From NCBI GenBank assembly GCA_963920635.1, contig OY987302.1, forward strand, positions 47,015,500 through 47,079,499: a DNA stretch of 64,000 nt, given 5' to 3'. A model generated the notes under the pieces. That model saw only the letters and a list, made by a program, of their open reading frames with translations. It ran no database searches and was not told where the DNA came from. The translations under genes and the position numbers were made by a program. This document shows positions 1 through 11,029 of the stretch, in pieces (position 1 is the stretch's first letter; each line of letters opens with the position of its first letter). Source of the DNA: Pseudeuparius sepicola. Lineage: Eukaryota > Arthropoda > Insecta > Coleoptera > Anthribidae.

Positions 1-163
1 TATCATTAGATGTACATATTTCTGGATGGCAAACAATAATGAACAGAAATTAAAAATCACATATTTGTTTTGATGACTTTCAGGGACATATCATTAAAAA
101 ATGGCCCGTTCAATTCCAGCAGCCTACTTAGGGGTGTTAACAAGAAAAACCAGACACACTATA

Positions 164-1042
164 CAGGGTGTTCCAGCGGAAACGTAACAGACTCTATAAC
201 GGCTGGGAAAATTGTTTCTTGGAAAAACTCAAAAATAGGTCAATTTTGTTTGGCAGGGGGACATCTTTTGGCATAAAATTGATAGATCTATCTGCAACCC
301 CCTGAACAGGGGTTGAACTGAACCCCTTCAAAAAATTTAAATGGGAAGGTTCATGTTACACACCTTTGGAAACGTCTCTTAATTCTCTATACACCTGCAT
401 CAGTTTTTCGAAAATCGATCGACTTTTCAAAAAGATACGGCGTGTAAAATGCAAAATATTCATTTTCAATTATTGCCTGGTATTGTTAAACAATGGAAGA
501 TCTGCGGCTCCGTATTATAAACAAATGTCGACAAATCACCCCTGAAATGTTGCACAATGTTCGGCAGCGTTTTGAACAAAATCTTTATTATTGTATGGAA
601 GTGAATGGGCAACATTTTGAGCATTTATTACAATAAAGTTTCAATTTCCCCCCGTTTATTAAATTTTCGTTAAAATAATGTTGCTGAACATGCTTTCTAT
701 AACTTACGGCCCCCGACCACCACTTTCGGCTTAATTGTTTAACAATACCAGGCAATAATTGAAAACGAATTTTTGCATTTTATTCGGTGTATCTTTTTGA
801 AAAGTCGATCGATTTTCGAAAATCTGATGCGGGTGTATAGAGAATTGAACATGACATGAACCCCCTTCCCATTTAAATTTTTTGAAGGGGTTCAACCCCT
901 GCTCAGGGGGTTGCAGATAGATCTATCAATTTTATGCCAAAAGATATCCCCCTGCCAAACAAAATTGACATATTTTGCGTCTTTCCAAGAAAAATTTTCC
1001 CGGCCGTTATAGAGCCTGTTACGTTTCCGCTGGAACACCCTG
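164..1042. mobile_element. CAGGGTG foldback element, copy A
   Basis: The element starts CAGGGTGTTCCAGCGGAAAC and ends with the complement, with a TA dinucleotide on each side (162-163 and 1043-1044), the usual Tc1/mariner target duplication. The arms are long: about 164-493 pairs with about 735-1042, with small indels such as about 20 bp missing from the right arm near 845. The 240-bp centre holds a short coding relic (493-636). A second copy of the same structure is at 57496-58340. This is a non-autonomous deletion derivative; it carries no catalytic domain. Confidence 0.85.
493..636 (+). pseudogene. C-terminal tail of a mariner-like DDE transposase
   Basis: A 47-codon open frame ends in TAA and contains the words RIINKCRQITPEML and EVNGQHFEHLL. 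This matches what I know of the C-terminal tail of insect mariner-like transposases of the DDE_3 type, after the catalytic domain (typically ITPEMLRNV...VNGxHFEHL). All upstream catalytic sequence is missing. The ATG is probably accidental, an internal residue left at the deletion junction. The copy at 57814-57935 has ATA at this position and decays downstream. It is a relic that links the foldback family to its source transposase, not a functional gene. Confidence 0.65.
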
Positions 1043-1259
1043 TATATTTTAAAGCTATTAAGAAGCAATGTCTTGTAGATGTTGGAATTAGTTACCATGC
1101 TATTTCAAAATAGGCTTTAAAGTAAGTACCTACCTAATAGTAGTTTGTCAAGTCACTTATCATATTGTGATCCTTTACTTTTATTCAAAATTGGCTGGAT
1201 GTTACCTGACTTGCCTTGGCCAGAGACCTCCTAGCTGATTTAGCAATCGCCCTTTACAA

Positions 1260-1690
1260 ATCTTTCACTCAACGCTTCCACCTTACTTGAAATAAAAATG
1301 AGGCATTCTCACATTGCAGGCCTGCACTTATCGTGGCATTCCTACGAAGCAAGAAGTGTTTCCACAGCGCAACCTATTCAGTACAACACGAACCACCTGA
1401 CCCGTGATGTAATAAAACGTCCGAAAGCCGCTGAAGTGTTCTCTTACGAAAACACCACTCCGGCCGGCGCTCCGGTTAATGGCCAAATTCCCACAGAGCT
1501 TGTTCCGCCTTCGAAGAAAGGAGTAGAGAGTGCAGGCGGTCCGAATGAGGTTTATTGATTCCGAGAATTTCATAACCTCGACCGTGAACTTGACTCCGAT
1601 TCAGTGCCGCGCACAGCGCCCAGTCCCACACGATTGCGCCGCAATAGAAATAGCAGGTTGCGGGCTGCCCGGGTGTCCCGCATTGTCGGG
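1260..1690. other. GC-richer single-copy-looking island
   Basis: This stretch is clearly richer in GC than its AT-rich flanks and matches no other part of the window. Overlapping open frames run on both strands (1298-1558 plus, 1328-1573 minus, 1530-1745 plus), which is expected of GC-richer DNA and not proof of coding. I recognise no domain. It could be a conserved noncoding element or an isolated exon. Confidence 0.35.
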
Positions 1691-1745
1691 TGCTGGCGTT
1701 AGAAAAACATTATTTGTACTTGAATGGCATAGAGGCACTGTTTAG

Positions 1746-2557
1746 AGCTGTCTCCTCCCTGTTTTAGACACATTTTACAAGCAGGGTCCTTTTAAACAGG
1801 CAAAATTCGCCTAAAATGTAATTTGTACAAGAGCGGATAGTGAATTTGATATATTTAGAACTTATTTTTTAAATTATTCCTTGGATATAATATCCTCAAA
1901 TTATTGGTAATGGCAAAACTCTTCAATTCAATAATTAAAAGATTGAGGTAGTAATATTGATCTATTTGTTTTTCCACTGCTGAATGAATCAATTTTCTAT
2001 TTCCTCTAATTTGATCAACTCTCAACCGATTTCCAAAAACGACAAACTGTTATATTAGTAAACTGTAGATACCTACGAGTCAAGAACAACTATTAAACGG
2101 ATCTGAAGAAAAATAATTAATACGATTGGTTAGCTATTTAAATTTGTCATAAATATGTCGATTTATATGTATATGCTTTTGACATTATGAAAAAAGTATC
2201 ATAAGAATTGTTGCCAGGGAAAGGCTGAATGTAGAAGTGATTTTTAATTTTCAATTCTATCTAGTAGGTAGGTATTCTTTGGCTACTTATTCTGGAAGTT
2301 ATCCATCCAGTACGTACTAATATGACATAAGGAAGCAGTGTAAAAGTACCTACCTAATATAAAAAAAGCAGGTTCGTATTCAATATAATAATAATAATAA
2401 TAATAGGACTTTATTGCAAGAATACAGTACAAGCTACAATATGGTGTTACGAGAACGAGAAAACCTGTATGAATGCAGAAACTATACGGAAACAACCTTC
2501 AAACATAAAAAAGTGGCCCATGTAACATTATATTATGTTTTGTCATTGAGTAATATA
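1746..2557. other. AT-rich spacer with a TAA/ATA microsatellite
   Basis: No gene is visible. A short trinucleotide repeat (ATA/TAA, about seven units) lies near 2386-2406. The open frames here are short and unrecognised. Confidence 0.6.
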
Positions 2558-3588
2558 CAGGGTGACCGTATTTCGAGTCTATGCATGGGGATCTTGGTTA
2601 TCTTAGGAGATACGAGGTCGGTTAAATTCGGGCAAAGTTGCGGAATTTGATGCCGAGTAACATGGTAAAAATAAATTTTGGCTGGCCCTTCTCGTTTTGA
2701 AAATAATGCGAAAAAACTGAAAATCGGCGTTTTCGTTTTTATTTTTTTAAACGAAAACGAATGGGGTTGGGCATCTCTAAGTTAAACATTATTAAGGCAC
2801 TTTTTTACAAGGAGTCTAAATATGACCTCACATTTTTTTTATCGCCTCCCTGGACAAAGATATGATGATCAACTTTTATTTTTCTTATAGGCGCCATATT
2901 GTATTTTCGCATTTTTGAAAAGAGGATTTTTTTCTGGATAAAATGATATGTCACACATTATGCTTTATTTTGTTTTTCTTGCCGTAATATCAAATTAATC
3001 GTTTTTGCATAGAGTGCCTTGGAAACATAAATCTAGTTATAGCCATTGTCGCGAAGTGTGCTTTGGAATTTTGTTTATCGGTTCAGTAACGCAAAAACGT
3101 CAAACATTATGGGGCTTATGTTTCCAAGGCACTCTATGCAAAAACGATTAATTTGCTATTTCGGCAAGAAAAACAAAGTAAAGCATAATGTGTGACATAT
3201 TATTTTAACCAGAAAAAAATCCCCTTTTCGAAAATGCAAAAATCCAATATGGCGCCCATAAGAAAAATAAAAGTTGATAGTCATAAATATCTTTGTCCAG
3301 GGAGGCGACAAAAAAAAGCGAGGTCATATTTAGATTCCTTATAAAAAAGTGCCTTAATAATGTTTAACTTAGAAATGTCCAACCTCATTCGTTTTCGTTT
3401 AAAAAAATAAAAACGAAAACGTCGATTTTCAGTTTTGTCCCATTATTTTCAAAAAGAGAAGGACCAGCCAAATTTTTTTACCACGTTACTCGGCATCAAA
3501 TTCCGCAACTTTGCCCCAATTTAACCGACCTCGTATCTCTTAAGATAACCAAAATCCCCATGCATAGATTCGAAATACGGTCACCCTG
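2558..3588. mobile_element. Giant foldback element with CAGGGTGACC ends
   Basis: It is a near-complete palindrome about 1.03 kb long. The left arm, 2558 to about 3030, is the imperfect inverse of about 3115-3588, with a loop of only about 85 bp. The left end is preceded by TA; the right flank reads AA, so the target duplication is decayed by one base. There is no coding content. It belongs to the same CAGGGTG-ended class as 164-1042 but its arms are unrelated. Confidence 0.8.
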
Positions 3589-5327
3589 AATATCCTTTAC
3601 TCAACGGTTCTATGATCGTTTTGTTGCTTGTCAACGCGTCTTTCATTATTTAAGTATTAGGTACTATCAAAGAAAATGGTACATAGTACCATTTTCTTTG
3701 GTACTATTTAACAATTTAACATCATTCTGGCATCCTATTCCTATAGGTCATGTAGAACATCTTTAAACAATTTATTAAGATAGGAAATAGTTTCCGTGAA
3801 AATCTATATCAATAACCTAAAATACCTACCGCTACGTAATTTATATTATTAGTTTTTAGGCTAATTAAAGTTCCTTAATCTTGACTGACATAAAACGGCT
3901 AATTTAAATAATATCTGGAAATATAAGGAATTTTTTGCCTCAAGCAAACGTTGTACATATAAGAGATTGCAGAAAATTAACATTTCAATTTTATATAAAG
4001 CGTCTACTCGGAAAAAAATGCCCAATGTTTGTAATTACAAGTTTAACTAAAAAAACCGACTAGTAACTGTATTATCAAAGGAAATTTATATTTAACAGTA
4101 CTATTGAGCTTTCTGTAATATAATGCACTTATCAAGTTTTTATTTATAAATAATACATAGTATCTTATCGATGCATATCTAATTATCTACATATAAGTAC
4201 GAGTAAATGTAGCACAACTTCTTGATAATGATAACTACTCTACAAGTCATGATATTTTACAATTTTATCGCTGTGGTTATTTAAGACAATCTGTACATAT
4301 TATATTTTATTCTAGTTTTCAGTAAGTATAATTTATATTTCTCTCCTCACTAAATCTCAAAACTTTAATTTTGATTGGTCGAGAAAATTTGTTTTCGCAT
4401 TAAAAAATATCTTTAGATACACTAGGTATGTCAACCTTTATGAAGTTAAGTTCGACATTTTCTTATTAGATATGATGTCCCTCGACAGAATTTAATAATT
4501 CGTCTTTCGTAAGCGATAATTTCCCAAAGGAAATCATCGAAATGGTAATTTCCCTTGAGAATATATTGCTAATTGTTTGCTTAACAACCAAGAAAGTAGG
4601 CGGAAACAGATCTAAACATATTAAAATTTGTCAAATGTCCACTCAAAAATCGAAGTCATATTAGAATGATATTAGTATATAAATTAAAGGGTAGTAAATT
4701 ATTAGGTACCAGAACAGAATATATAATACACATTCTTTCCTGCGTTCTATGTACATGTTAGATAATTCTGACTAACTTCGCAGATAAATAGCTATTTTTG
4801 TAAATCGCGTAAAAACTTAATAAACGTGAGAGTATAAATTTTAACTTTAGTATTGTCTTGGAAGCAGTGATGCTCACTTCGAACGTTTTACAAAATAAAA
4901 GACTTATGTTAACGTTAACAATTTATATTATTTTCCTGACATTCTTGATTCTTTGACCGCAACTTCATCAACAAATAAATGTCTGTAATATGACTGTCGC
5001 ATAGACACGACGATTTTAGCAAAACATACTACAGTAGTATTTTTTAATACTAATACTACTTTTCATATAGGTACTATTTCCACTAGTTTTTCGGCCTTAA
5101 ATTTTTCCAGTTTTTAACCTATTTAAAGAATGGAACGGTCCTGTATTACTGGCAGAGTTACCCTTAGAATGATTTAAAAGAAAATCGAGCTGTAGGTTAC
5201 AAGAAAGTACTGAATATTGGTGGTCTTTCTTCGTAATAATATAGGTACCTACAAATTCCTTTAACTTCAGCCTTAGTGGAAAAGGCTTATTTCGTCCCTA
5301 AGTAGTAGCTATTCCTTTACTCAATGG
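3589..5327. other. AT-rich spacer with a short hairpin
   Basis: No gene is seen. A perfect hairpin lies at 3668-3700, with a 14-bp stem CAAAGAAAATGGTA and a very short loop. The rest is AT-rich without recognisable structure. Confidence 0.5.
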
Positions 5328-5580
5328 TACGAGCCCTAACAACTATATGTTGGAACAAGCAGTTACTTTGCGAATAAAATGCCAGTACCAAAATTATTTT
5401 ATTCAAATTTTTTTAAATTGTAATTATGAAATTAGAAACATTTTTTATTATATATGGAACTATTTTTACCGTTTAATTATACCTTTTTTGTTGATTACTA
5501 TTTAATTAATTGTTTGATATTCGAAAAATGCTGACAACTAAATATTGGAACAAATGGTTTTTAAAAAATTACAACAAAAA

Positions 5581-6655
5581 TTAATAAGGCGTAACGTCGC
5601 CCTTGGCTCGAATAACAGCCTGAACTCTATTAGGCATTGTATCAACTAGGCCTTCACAGAGTTCAGGGGTGAAACTATCCCATATTTCTTGCAATTTAGC
5701 ACGTAGTTGTGGTAAAGTACGCTGGGGATTATTTCTTAGGCGTTGTTTCATTTTGTGCCAAAGTGTCTCTATTGCATTAAGATCCGGGCTGCTAGAGGGA
5801 TGTGACAAAACCTTAATGTCATATTCTCCCATCGATTTTTTGGTAGATTTAGCCGTATGGCATGAGGCTCCGTCCTGTTGAAAAATAAAATGTCCGGATG
5901 GATATAACTTTGCGGCGCTTGGTAAAAGGGAATGTTCAAGGATATCTTGGTATTTGGCTGCGTTTACTATGCCTTCAATAAAGTGTAGAGTTCCCAACCC
6001 TTTGGCCCAACCCCACACCATGACGCCCTGTGGAAACTTTACAGTCCTTTTGAGGCAATCCTTATGGAATGCTTCTGTTTTTTCCCCGAATCACACGCTT
6101 TCTGTAATCTCCTACACAGACATCAAATTTGCTTTCGTCGCTATAGATAACTTTGTCCCAGTCATGTTTGGTCCACGAAAGCTTTGATTTGGCCCAAATG
6201 TAACGATTCCTTTTTTGAGTTTCCGTCAACAATGGTTTTTGTTTGGCCTATGGTTCAAAAATAGAAAATTCATACCGCAAAGAAATACCTATCAAACATA
6301 CCTTATAAAAACTAAGACCGCTCTTGTGGATATATTTGCGACAGCATTCTCTGGAAACATGCATCCCAGTTTCTCTATTCCACCTTGCAGTTACTTCTCG
6401 TAGTGTATTTCTTCTTCCCGACTTACATATTCTAATTAAATGCCTTACACTTCTTTGAGAATCAGCTTTTGGACGGCCTGAACTTTTACCGCGAACATCA
6501 ATATTGGCAGTTTCACCATATTTTTTGATTATGTTAAAAACAGTAGTTGTTGCTATAGTCAATTCACTGGAAATTTCACGCATTGTTTTTCCTTTATGGT
6601 ACTGATGAATAATAATTTCTCGCACTTTTGGATCAGTAGGTTTTCCACGCACCAT
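5581..6655 (-). pseudogene. Tc1-like DD34E transposase, one frameshift
   Basis: This is a cut-and-paste transposase that would bind the element's own repeats. From the ATG at 6655, the first 118 codons encode a helix-turn-helix DNA-binding region (MVRGKPTDPKVREIII, then a second region around GRPKADSQRSVRHL). The catalytic triad is present: first D in IYSDESKF (about residue 155), second D in FQQDGASCH (about 243) and E in SPDLNAIETLW (about 278). Exactly 34 residues separate the last two, so it is DD34E. Length would be about 339 aa, normal for Tc1. Two lesions stand out. A 54-nt segment ending in an in-frame TAG (6248-6301) looks like an intron. A run of six A on the minus strand (6078-6083) carries one extra base, shifting frame just after the first D. 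The reading frame then closes with TAA at 5581. Apart from the frameshift it looks little decayed. Confidence 0.9.
6248..6301 (-). other. Putative 54-nt intron in the transposase frame
   Basis: Read on the minus strand, the segment begins GTATGT and ends with a T-rich stretch and CATAG. It is a multiple of three and contains the only in-frame stop of the first open frame. Removing it joins SGLSFYK directly to AKQKPLLTE, the continuity expected of Tc1 transposases at this position. The size fits short insect introns. The alternative is a small insertion that mimics splice signals. Confidence 0.6.
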
Positions 6656-7129
6656 TATGGTGTTTTACTCGTAATAAAACTGACAATACCTACTAACTTT
6701 AATTATTAATACTCAAATGACGTGTGAAAATCTTTGTTGACAACACACTTATGTTTCATTCCAAAGCCTCCTTCGCGTCAGGCTGATAAAACTCAAGAAA
6801 CATGAGGAAGAGCAAAACATGTTCCAATATTTAGTTGTCAGCTTTTTCAAATATCAAACAATCAATTAAACAGTAATCAACAAAAATATATAATTAAACA
6901 GTAAAAATAGTTCCATACATCATAAAAAAATGTTTCTAATTTCATATTTACAATTAAAAAAAAAGAATAAAAAATTTCGGTAAACTGGCATTTTATTCGC
7001 AAAGTAACTGCTTGTTCCAACATATAGTTGTTAGGGCTCGTAGTAGAGATACTTCCGTAAGTACCAACCAAGCCAAGTCCCTTCTACCTTACTTCAAAAC
7101 ATATTTTTGATGTATTGCTTTGGCTTGTT

Positions 7130-7480
7130 GTCGGACTGATTTTGTCCTTAACACTCGACGTCCAAGTATTGCGCAATTACGTGTCTACGGGTCGCGTTTA
7201 AAAGTGAATGATAATGATGGTCCAACTTAATGTACAATTTTCTGCTCTAGATTCCATTTCGCTTTCGTGGAACCCCGCACCTGCGCCTAACCACCTATAA
7301 TTAATTATATTAGCGGAGCTACGGCGCGGAACATTCCGAGATAGAGCTGCTGGCTCGTCTACGCGCCACGCGATTTTTTCCGTCTTTTTTTAACAAGGGG
7401 AAGAGTCGACAATGCATCCCGCCCTGACCATTGACCGTGATCGGAGCTCACGAACTGTAACAATAATAATAAATAAATTT
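7130..7480. promoter_or_regulatory. GC-richer island with homeodomain-like sites
   Basis: The block is richer in GC and includes TATAATTAATTATATTAGCG near 7296-7315, a cluster of TAAT/ATTA cores, beside GGAACATTCC and several CG-rich words. No frame is convincing (the minus frame 7359-7544 is 61 codons and unrecognised). I read it as a candidate conserved regulatory element; this is inference from composition and motif content only. Confidence 0.3.
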
Positions 7481-7790
7481 CCACCCTGGCAGGCATAGAC
7501 GCCACCACAGGAGAACAGGTATCAGAGACTAATAACTCGATCACTCGAAAAAGGTAAGCCTATATACATGGAACCGCTTTTATTTCTTGATACGTAGACT
7601 AGTACCTAACAATAATATGATTATTACCAGTTCCAGTGATAAATAGTATGGAAGTTGCACAAGGGTCAAATTCACTGTGTTTTATGGAATAATATGGTTT
7701 TATGGTAGGTAATAATAAACGGCGCATCTGATGCGGAGATTTCCGATTTCTGTGTCGAGTTGTAGCTATTTCGGTCCCGGGCAATTGCTG

Positions 7791-7825
7791 TAGGACGACC
7801 TAATCGACGACTTCAGGTCGTCCTA
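7791..7825. repeat. Short perfect hairpin
   Basis: TAGGACGACCT at 7791-7801 pairs with AGGTCGTCCTA at 7815-7825 around a 13-nt loop. It is probably a remnant of a small foldback insertion. The surrounding 7481-8200 holds no recognisable gene. Confidence 0.5.
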
Positions 7826-8319
7826 AAGCCATTTACCGGGATCTACCTGCATTGAGATTCTGGACTCGCTATGATACATGGAGGCAGCAGGGCCTCTTAT
7901 AATTGCTTCACTCTAGGCATCCAACTCTAGAGCGAGATAGGTTTGAACTTGGCAGTAAGTAACACAAGGTCGCGCAATGACCGTGTCACGAGACGGATGG
8001 CAATGACCAAATTAACCCTTGGTAAGAAATGTCAAGGAACACCCCATAATTACTTAAGTCAACTGATTTTTTTCTTCGTTAACTGTAGGCCCACATTAAT
8101 TTGTGCAGTAACCATAAGAAGTATACCTACTACCTACGCTTTTTTCTTTTATAGATAAAAAAGACAAAAGTGTTAACAAAGTTATTGTTCATTATTGATT
8201 TTTAACTGACGACAAGTGGGGAAAAGTGATCTTTTGCCATTAAATTTTGCTGTCTTATTCATTTTTGCATTCTTAAATATTTTTCCTAGTAAATTTTTTT
8301 ATATATTTTACCAAACGGA

Positions 8320-8590
8320 CACTTTTCCACACTTTTCTAGTAAAAAAGAGCAAACAATCAAAGTAGGCCTAGGATTTTGAACTTTTTGTACTATTACTCA
8401 GTTTTTCATTCTAAACGACTTTTCTTGATAACATTTTGCCGTAACTCCTGTAAGAAAGGAACTTTACTAGTGCAAAAACAGTTGTTTCGAAATATCCAAG
8501 CCATAGTTGATTTTTCGAAACTAAAATTATGTCACTAATTACTTTCAAACCAAGCAGGGCTGATCCCCAAAAGCTCACATTTCAACTCCT
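8320..8590. repeat. Dispersed repeat, inverse of 15165-15395
   Basis: This stretch aligns in inverted orientation with 15165-15395. Shared words include AAGTAGGCCTAG, CAAACCAAGCAGGGCTGATC and the TAATAACATTTT-like core. Partial relatives lie at 48650-48800 and, inverted, 48900-49030. It appears to be a module shared by several foldback elements. There is no coding content. Confidence 0.6.
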
Positions 8591-8674
8591 TTAATAATAA
8601 AACCAGTTTCACAAAACCGATTGAGCTGAAATTTTGCAGGCGCACGCATTTTTGGTTCTGGTGACAATACAATA

Positions 8675-8910
8675 TAGTATACTCAATAGTGTAATTGGTT
8701 CAAAATGGCCGCCGCTCCAAGATATCCAATGAAAGGATTTGACGAGTAGAAAACGATAGGATGAGTGAAGGGTTTGTCAAGCCGAATACGTGACGTCACA
8801 GGAAAAAAGACCTTGTAATAATTACTAAAAAGCACAAAATAAATAAACAAATAAAAACCTTTTTAAAAACAAGCTTTTATTTAAGCCATGCGTACTATAG
8901 AACGAATAAA
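8675..8910. repeat. Dispersed repeat, inverse of 63425-63700
   Basis: It aligns in inverted orientation with 63425-63700: the TACTCAATA..GTAATTxGTT word, a GCCGC-containing core, a TGACGTCA/TGACGTAA word, and AAAAAGCACAAAATAAA. A GAACGAATAAA word near 8900 and a TTTATTCGTTTTAGTAA word near 9121 suggest a larger foldback spanning about 8675-9140. A secondary hairpin pairs 8956-8978 with 9067-9088. Confidence 0.55.
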
Positions 8911-9140
8911 AAAGCTACTATATGTATCGTTGAAAATGATCTAACATTTTACGTTGAATTATTTGTTTTCAAAAAGCTTGTCGCCCGAAATGTTCATATG
9001 TTGATAAAAGTAAGTATTAATTAATTTCGTTGGAGAGTGATTGGTTGGAAGCAAATACTTACCAAAAAGCTTTTTGGAAACAAATAATTTCACAAAATAT
9101 TACAGCGGTAAAGATAAACTTATTTTATTCGTTTTAGTAA

Positions 9141-10412
9141 TAAGGTATATAATATATGTTTGTTTCAAGGGTTTGCTTTATACAGCGGTTTGAATAAACC
9201 ATTACGCCGGTGGCTAGATTAGGCGACAAAATTATTAACCACTTCATTTTCGAACTGTTGCGTTCTATAACAGCTTTGTTTTAATTTAATGTTATATAGT
9301 TACTATAGCTTACAATTTAAAATAAATTAAGTATTTCGTATACATTTTTTTGTTCTGATTTCCAGTTGAGTTAATGCTCAAAAAAGGCACAAAAATGTAG
9401 GTATTATTTAATAAAAAGGCATAGGAAAGAATATTTGAAATACATATTATACTAGTTTTGATGGAAATAATGCAAACGCTTGAAACAAACATATTCCATG
9501 TAAGTATCTATCGTTAAAATTGTGACAACTAATAGGTCTTAAATATCTAAAAACATACAAAATGCGATTGCACAAAAAAATAAGTATGGTTTGGCACCTC
9601 TTTTATGAATAGACTGTATAAAACTAAATAAACGCTGACAAATGCTAGGTTTTTCTTCTACAAGCATAAAGGTGTAAAAATATAGGTGGTCGTACACACA
9701 TGGTATACATGTCTCAAACTGTAGCTCGGTGAAAAACCAAAACAACTCTAAAGCATTGTCAAACCCAATTTCTTGTCAACTGTCTAATATTTAAACTAAA
9801 CAATAACACGCAGGAGGAAAGTGATATTTTGCCCACAAAACATGTCTTGCATATTTATGTGTTATGAGGTTTTGCCACCCATCAGCCTATTTATTTGTTA
9901 TTTCACTTCGAATCTCTCAAGTTTGGGGCTGCCAGTTTCTCTTTCTATTAGACTTCTTCCATAGTTCCTACTACCTACTTATCCTACTTCCATAGTTACC
10001 ACTACCTACTTATCAATTCGATGCAGTGAACTCGTTTACATCAGGTTGAAGTACCTATGTTGCAATAGAGAAAAAGCCAAAGCAATCCCAATCACTTATA
10101 ATCTAACGATTCAAGTTATAAATGTGCCGGATTGATTAGATACCTATTGCATGATTTTCTTTGTTTACTGGTAAAATGAATAAAGATAAGTCTTGGTGAC
10201 GTGTTAGGGCACTAATTCTTTCACTCGTTAATGGTAACTAAGTCATCACTTCAAATGTAGTTCTTATATCCAGTCATCATTCGTGACTTCCTCTATCATT
10301 TCCAAGAGATATTCGTATCGAACGAAGTAATAACGCAAGAGACTACAATATTATTATCTTTATCACTAAATACACTTATTAGGATTGCATTTTTCGGCGC
10401 TTTATTTGTATA
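9141..10412. other. AT-rich spacer with a small tandem duplication
   Basis: No gene is recognised. Near 9954-10016 a unit of about 30 bp (TTCCATAGTT..CTACTACCTACTTATC) is present twice in tandem. Short unrecognised frames (9310-9492, 9539-9745, both minus) show no domain. Confidence 0.45.
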
Positions 10413-10996
10413 TGTTATAACCGTATATATGTAAAACAGGCCGTATACAAAAGGACTAGTCCATATGTAAACGGACTGAAGATATTAGTCCATATGTATA
10501 AGAAGCTTGTCCGTCAACAAACGGTCTAGTCGGTTTGCAATAGGACTAGTCCTATTATATACGGTCTATCTGCAACTAGACCGTATATTACAGAGAGATT
10601 TAAACAAAGACAGAATGTATGTGCAATGTTTTCCGAGCGGTTTCGATGTCCCCCATTTCTGAATTACCCCTTCTTTTTTATATAGGCCCATCAAAGGAGG
10701 ATATTACTTCTTGCTGGTACGTAGTATTTTGAAGGAAAAAAGGTAATTAGTATAATAATTATACTAATTATTAGTATTTAGTATAATGTATAGTTAGTAC
10801 CCTAGATTTTTTCTGCAAAATACATATACTAAAAAGAAGGCATATTCTTCTTTAATGGGCCTATATAAAAAAAGAAGGGTAATTCACTACGATTGCGCAT
10901 ACAGTCTGAATGTCAATAGTCCGTATGTTAACGGTCTAGTATAGATACAGCCTAGACCGTATACATACGGTCTGTTTTCATATACGGGCTGTAACA
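10413..10996. mobile_element. Foldback with clustered ACGGTCTAG-type motifs
   Basis: The outer arms (about 10413-10450 and about 10960-10996) are inverse to each other around GTAAAACAGGCCGTATAC and its relative. An inner inverted pair (about 10661-10700 and 10850-10890) shares AATTACCCCTTCTTTTTTATATAGGCCC. Between the outer tips and this pair lie many copies of a short quasi-palindromic word built from GTCCGTAT..ACGGTCTAG in both orientations, most of them on the left side. No coding content. The superfamily is unknown; clustered subterminal motifs resemble transposase binding sites. Confidence 0.6.
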
Positions 10997-11029
10997 TATA
11001 CATATATAAGTTTAAGTCCATTTTTACGT

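Larger units (their letters stand above)
5330..7040 (-). mobile_element. Tc1-like transposon with long IR/DR termini
   Basis: The 1711-bp element is flanked by TA (5328-5329 and 7041-7042). Its terminal inverted repeats are about 225 bp long (about 5330-5556 and about 6818-7040) and begin CGAGCCCTAACAACTATATG. Each repeat carries two related direct repeats: an outer one at the tip (5338-5360 and 7011-7032, CAACTATATGTTGGAACAAG) and an inner one (5533-5555 and 6819-6840, CAACTAAATATTGGAACAAA). This is the IR/DR arrangement known from Sleeping Beauty- and Minos-type Tc1 elements. The transposase reads on the minus strand between the repeats. High arm identity suggests a fairly recent insertion. 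Confidence 0.92.

Noticed and set aside
1298..1745. Protein-coding gene in the GC-richer island
   Set aside because: Frames are open on both strands and in two plus-strand frames, none with a recognised domain; composition alone explains them.
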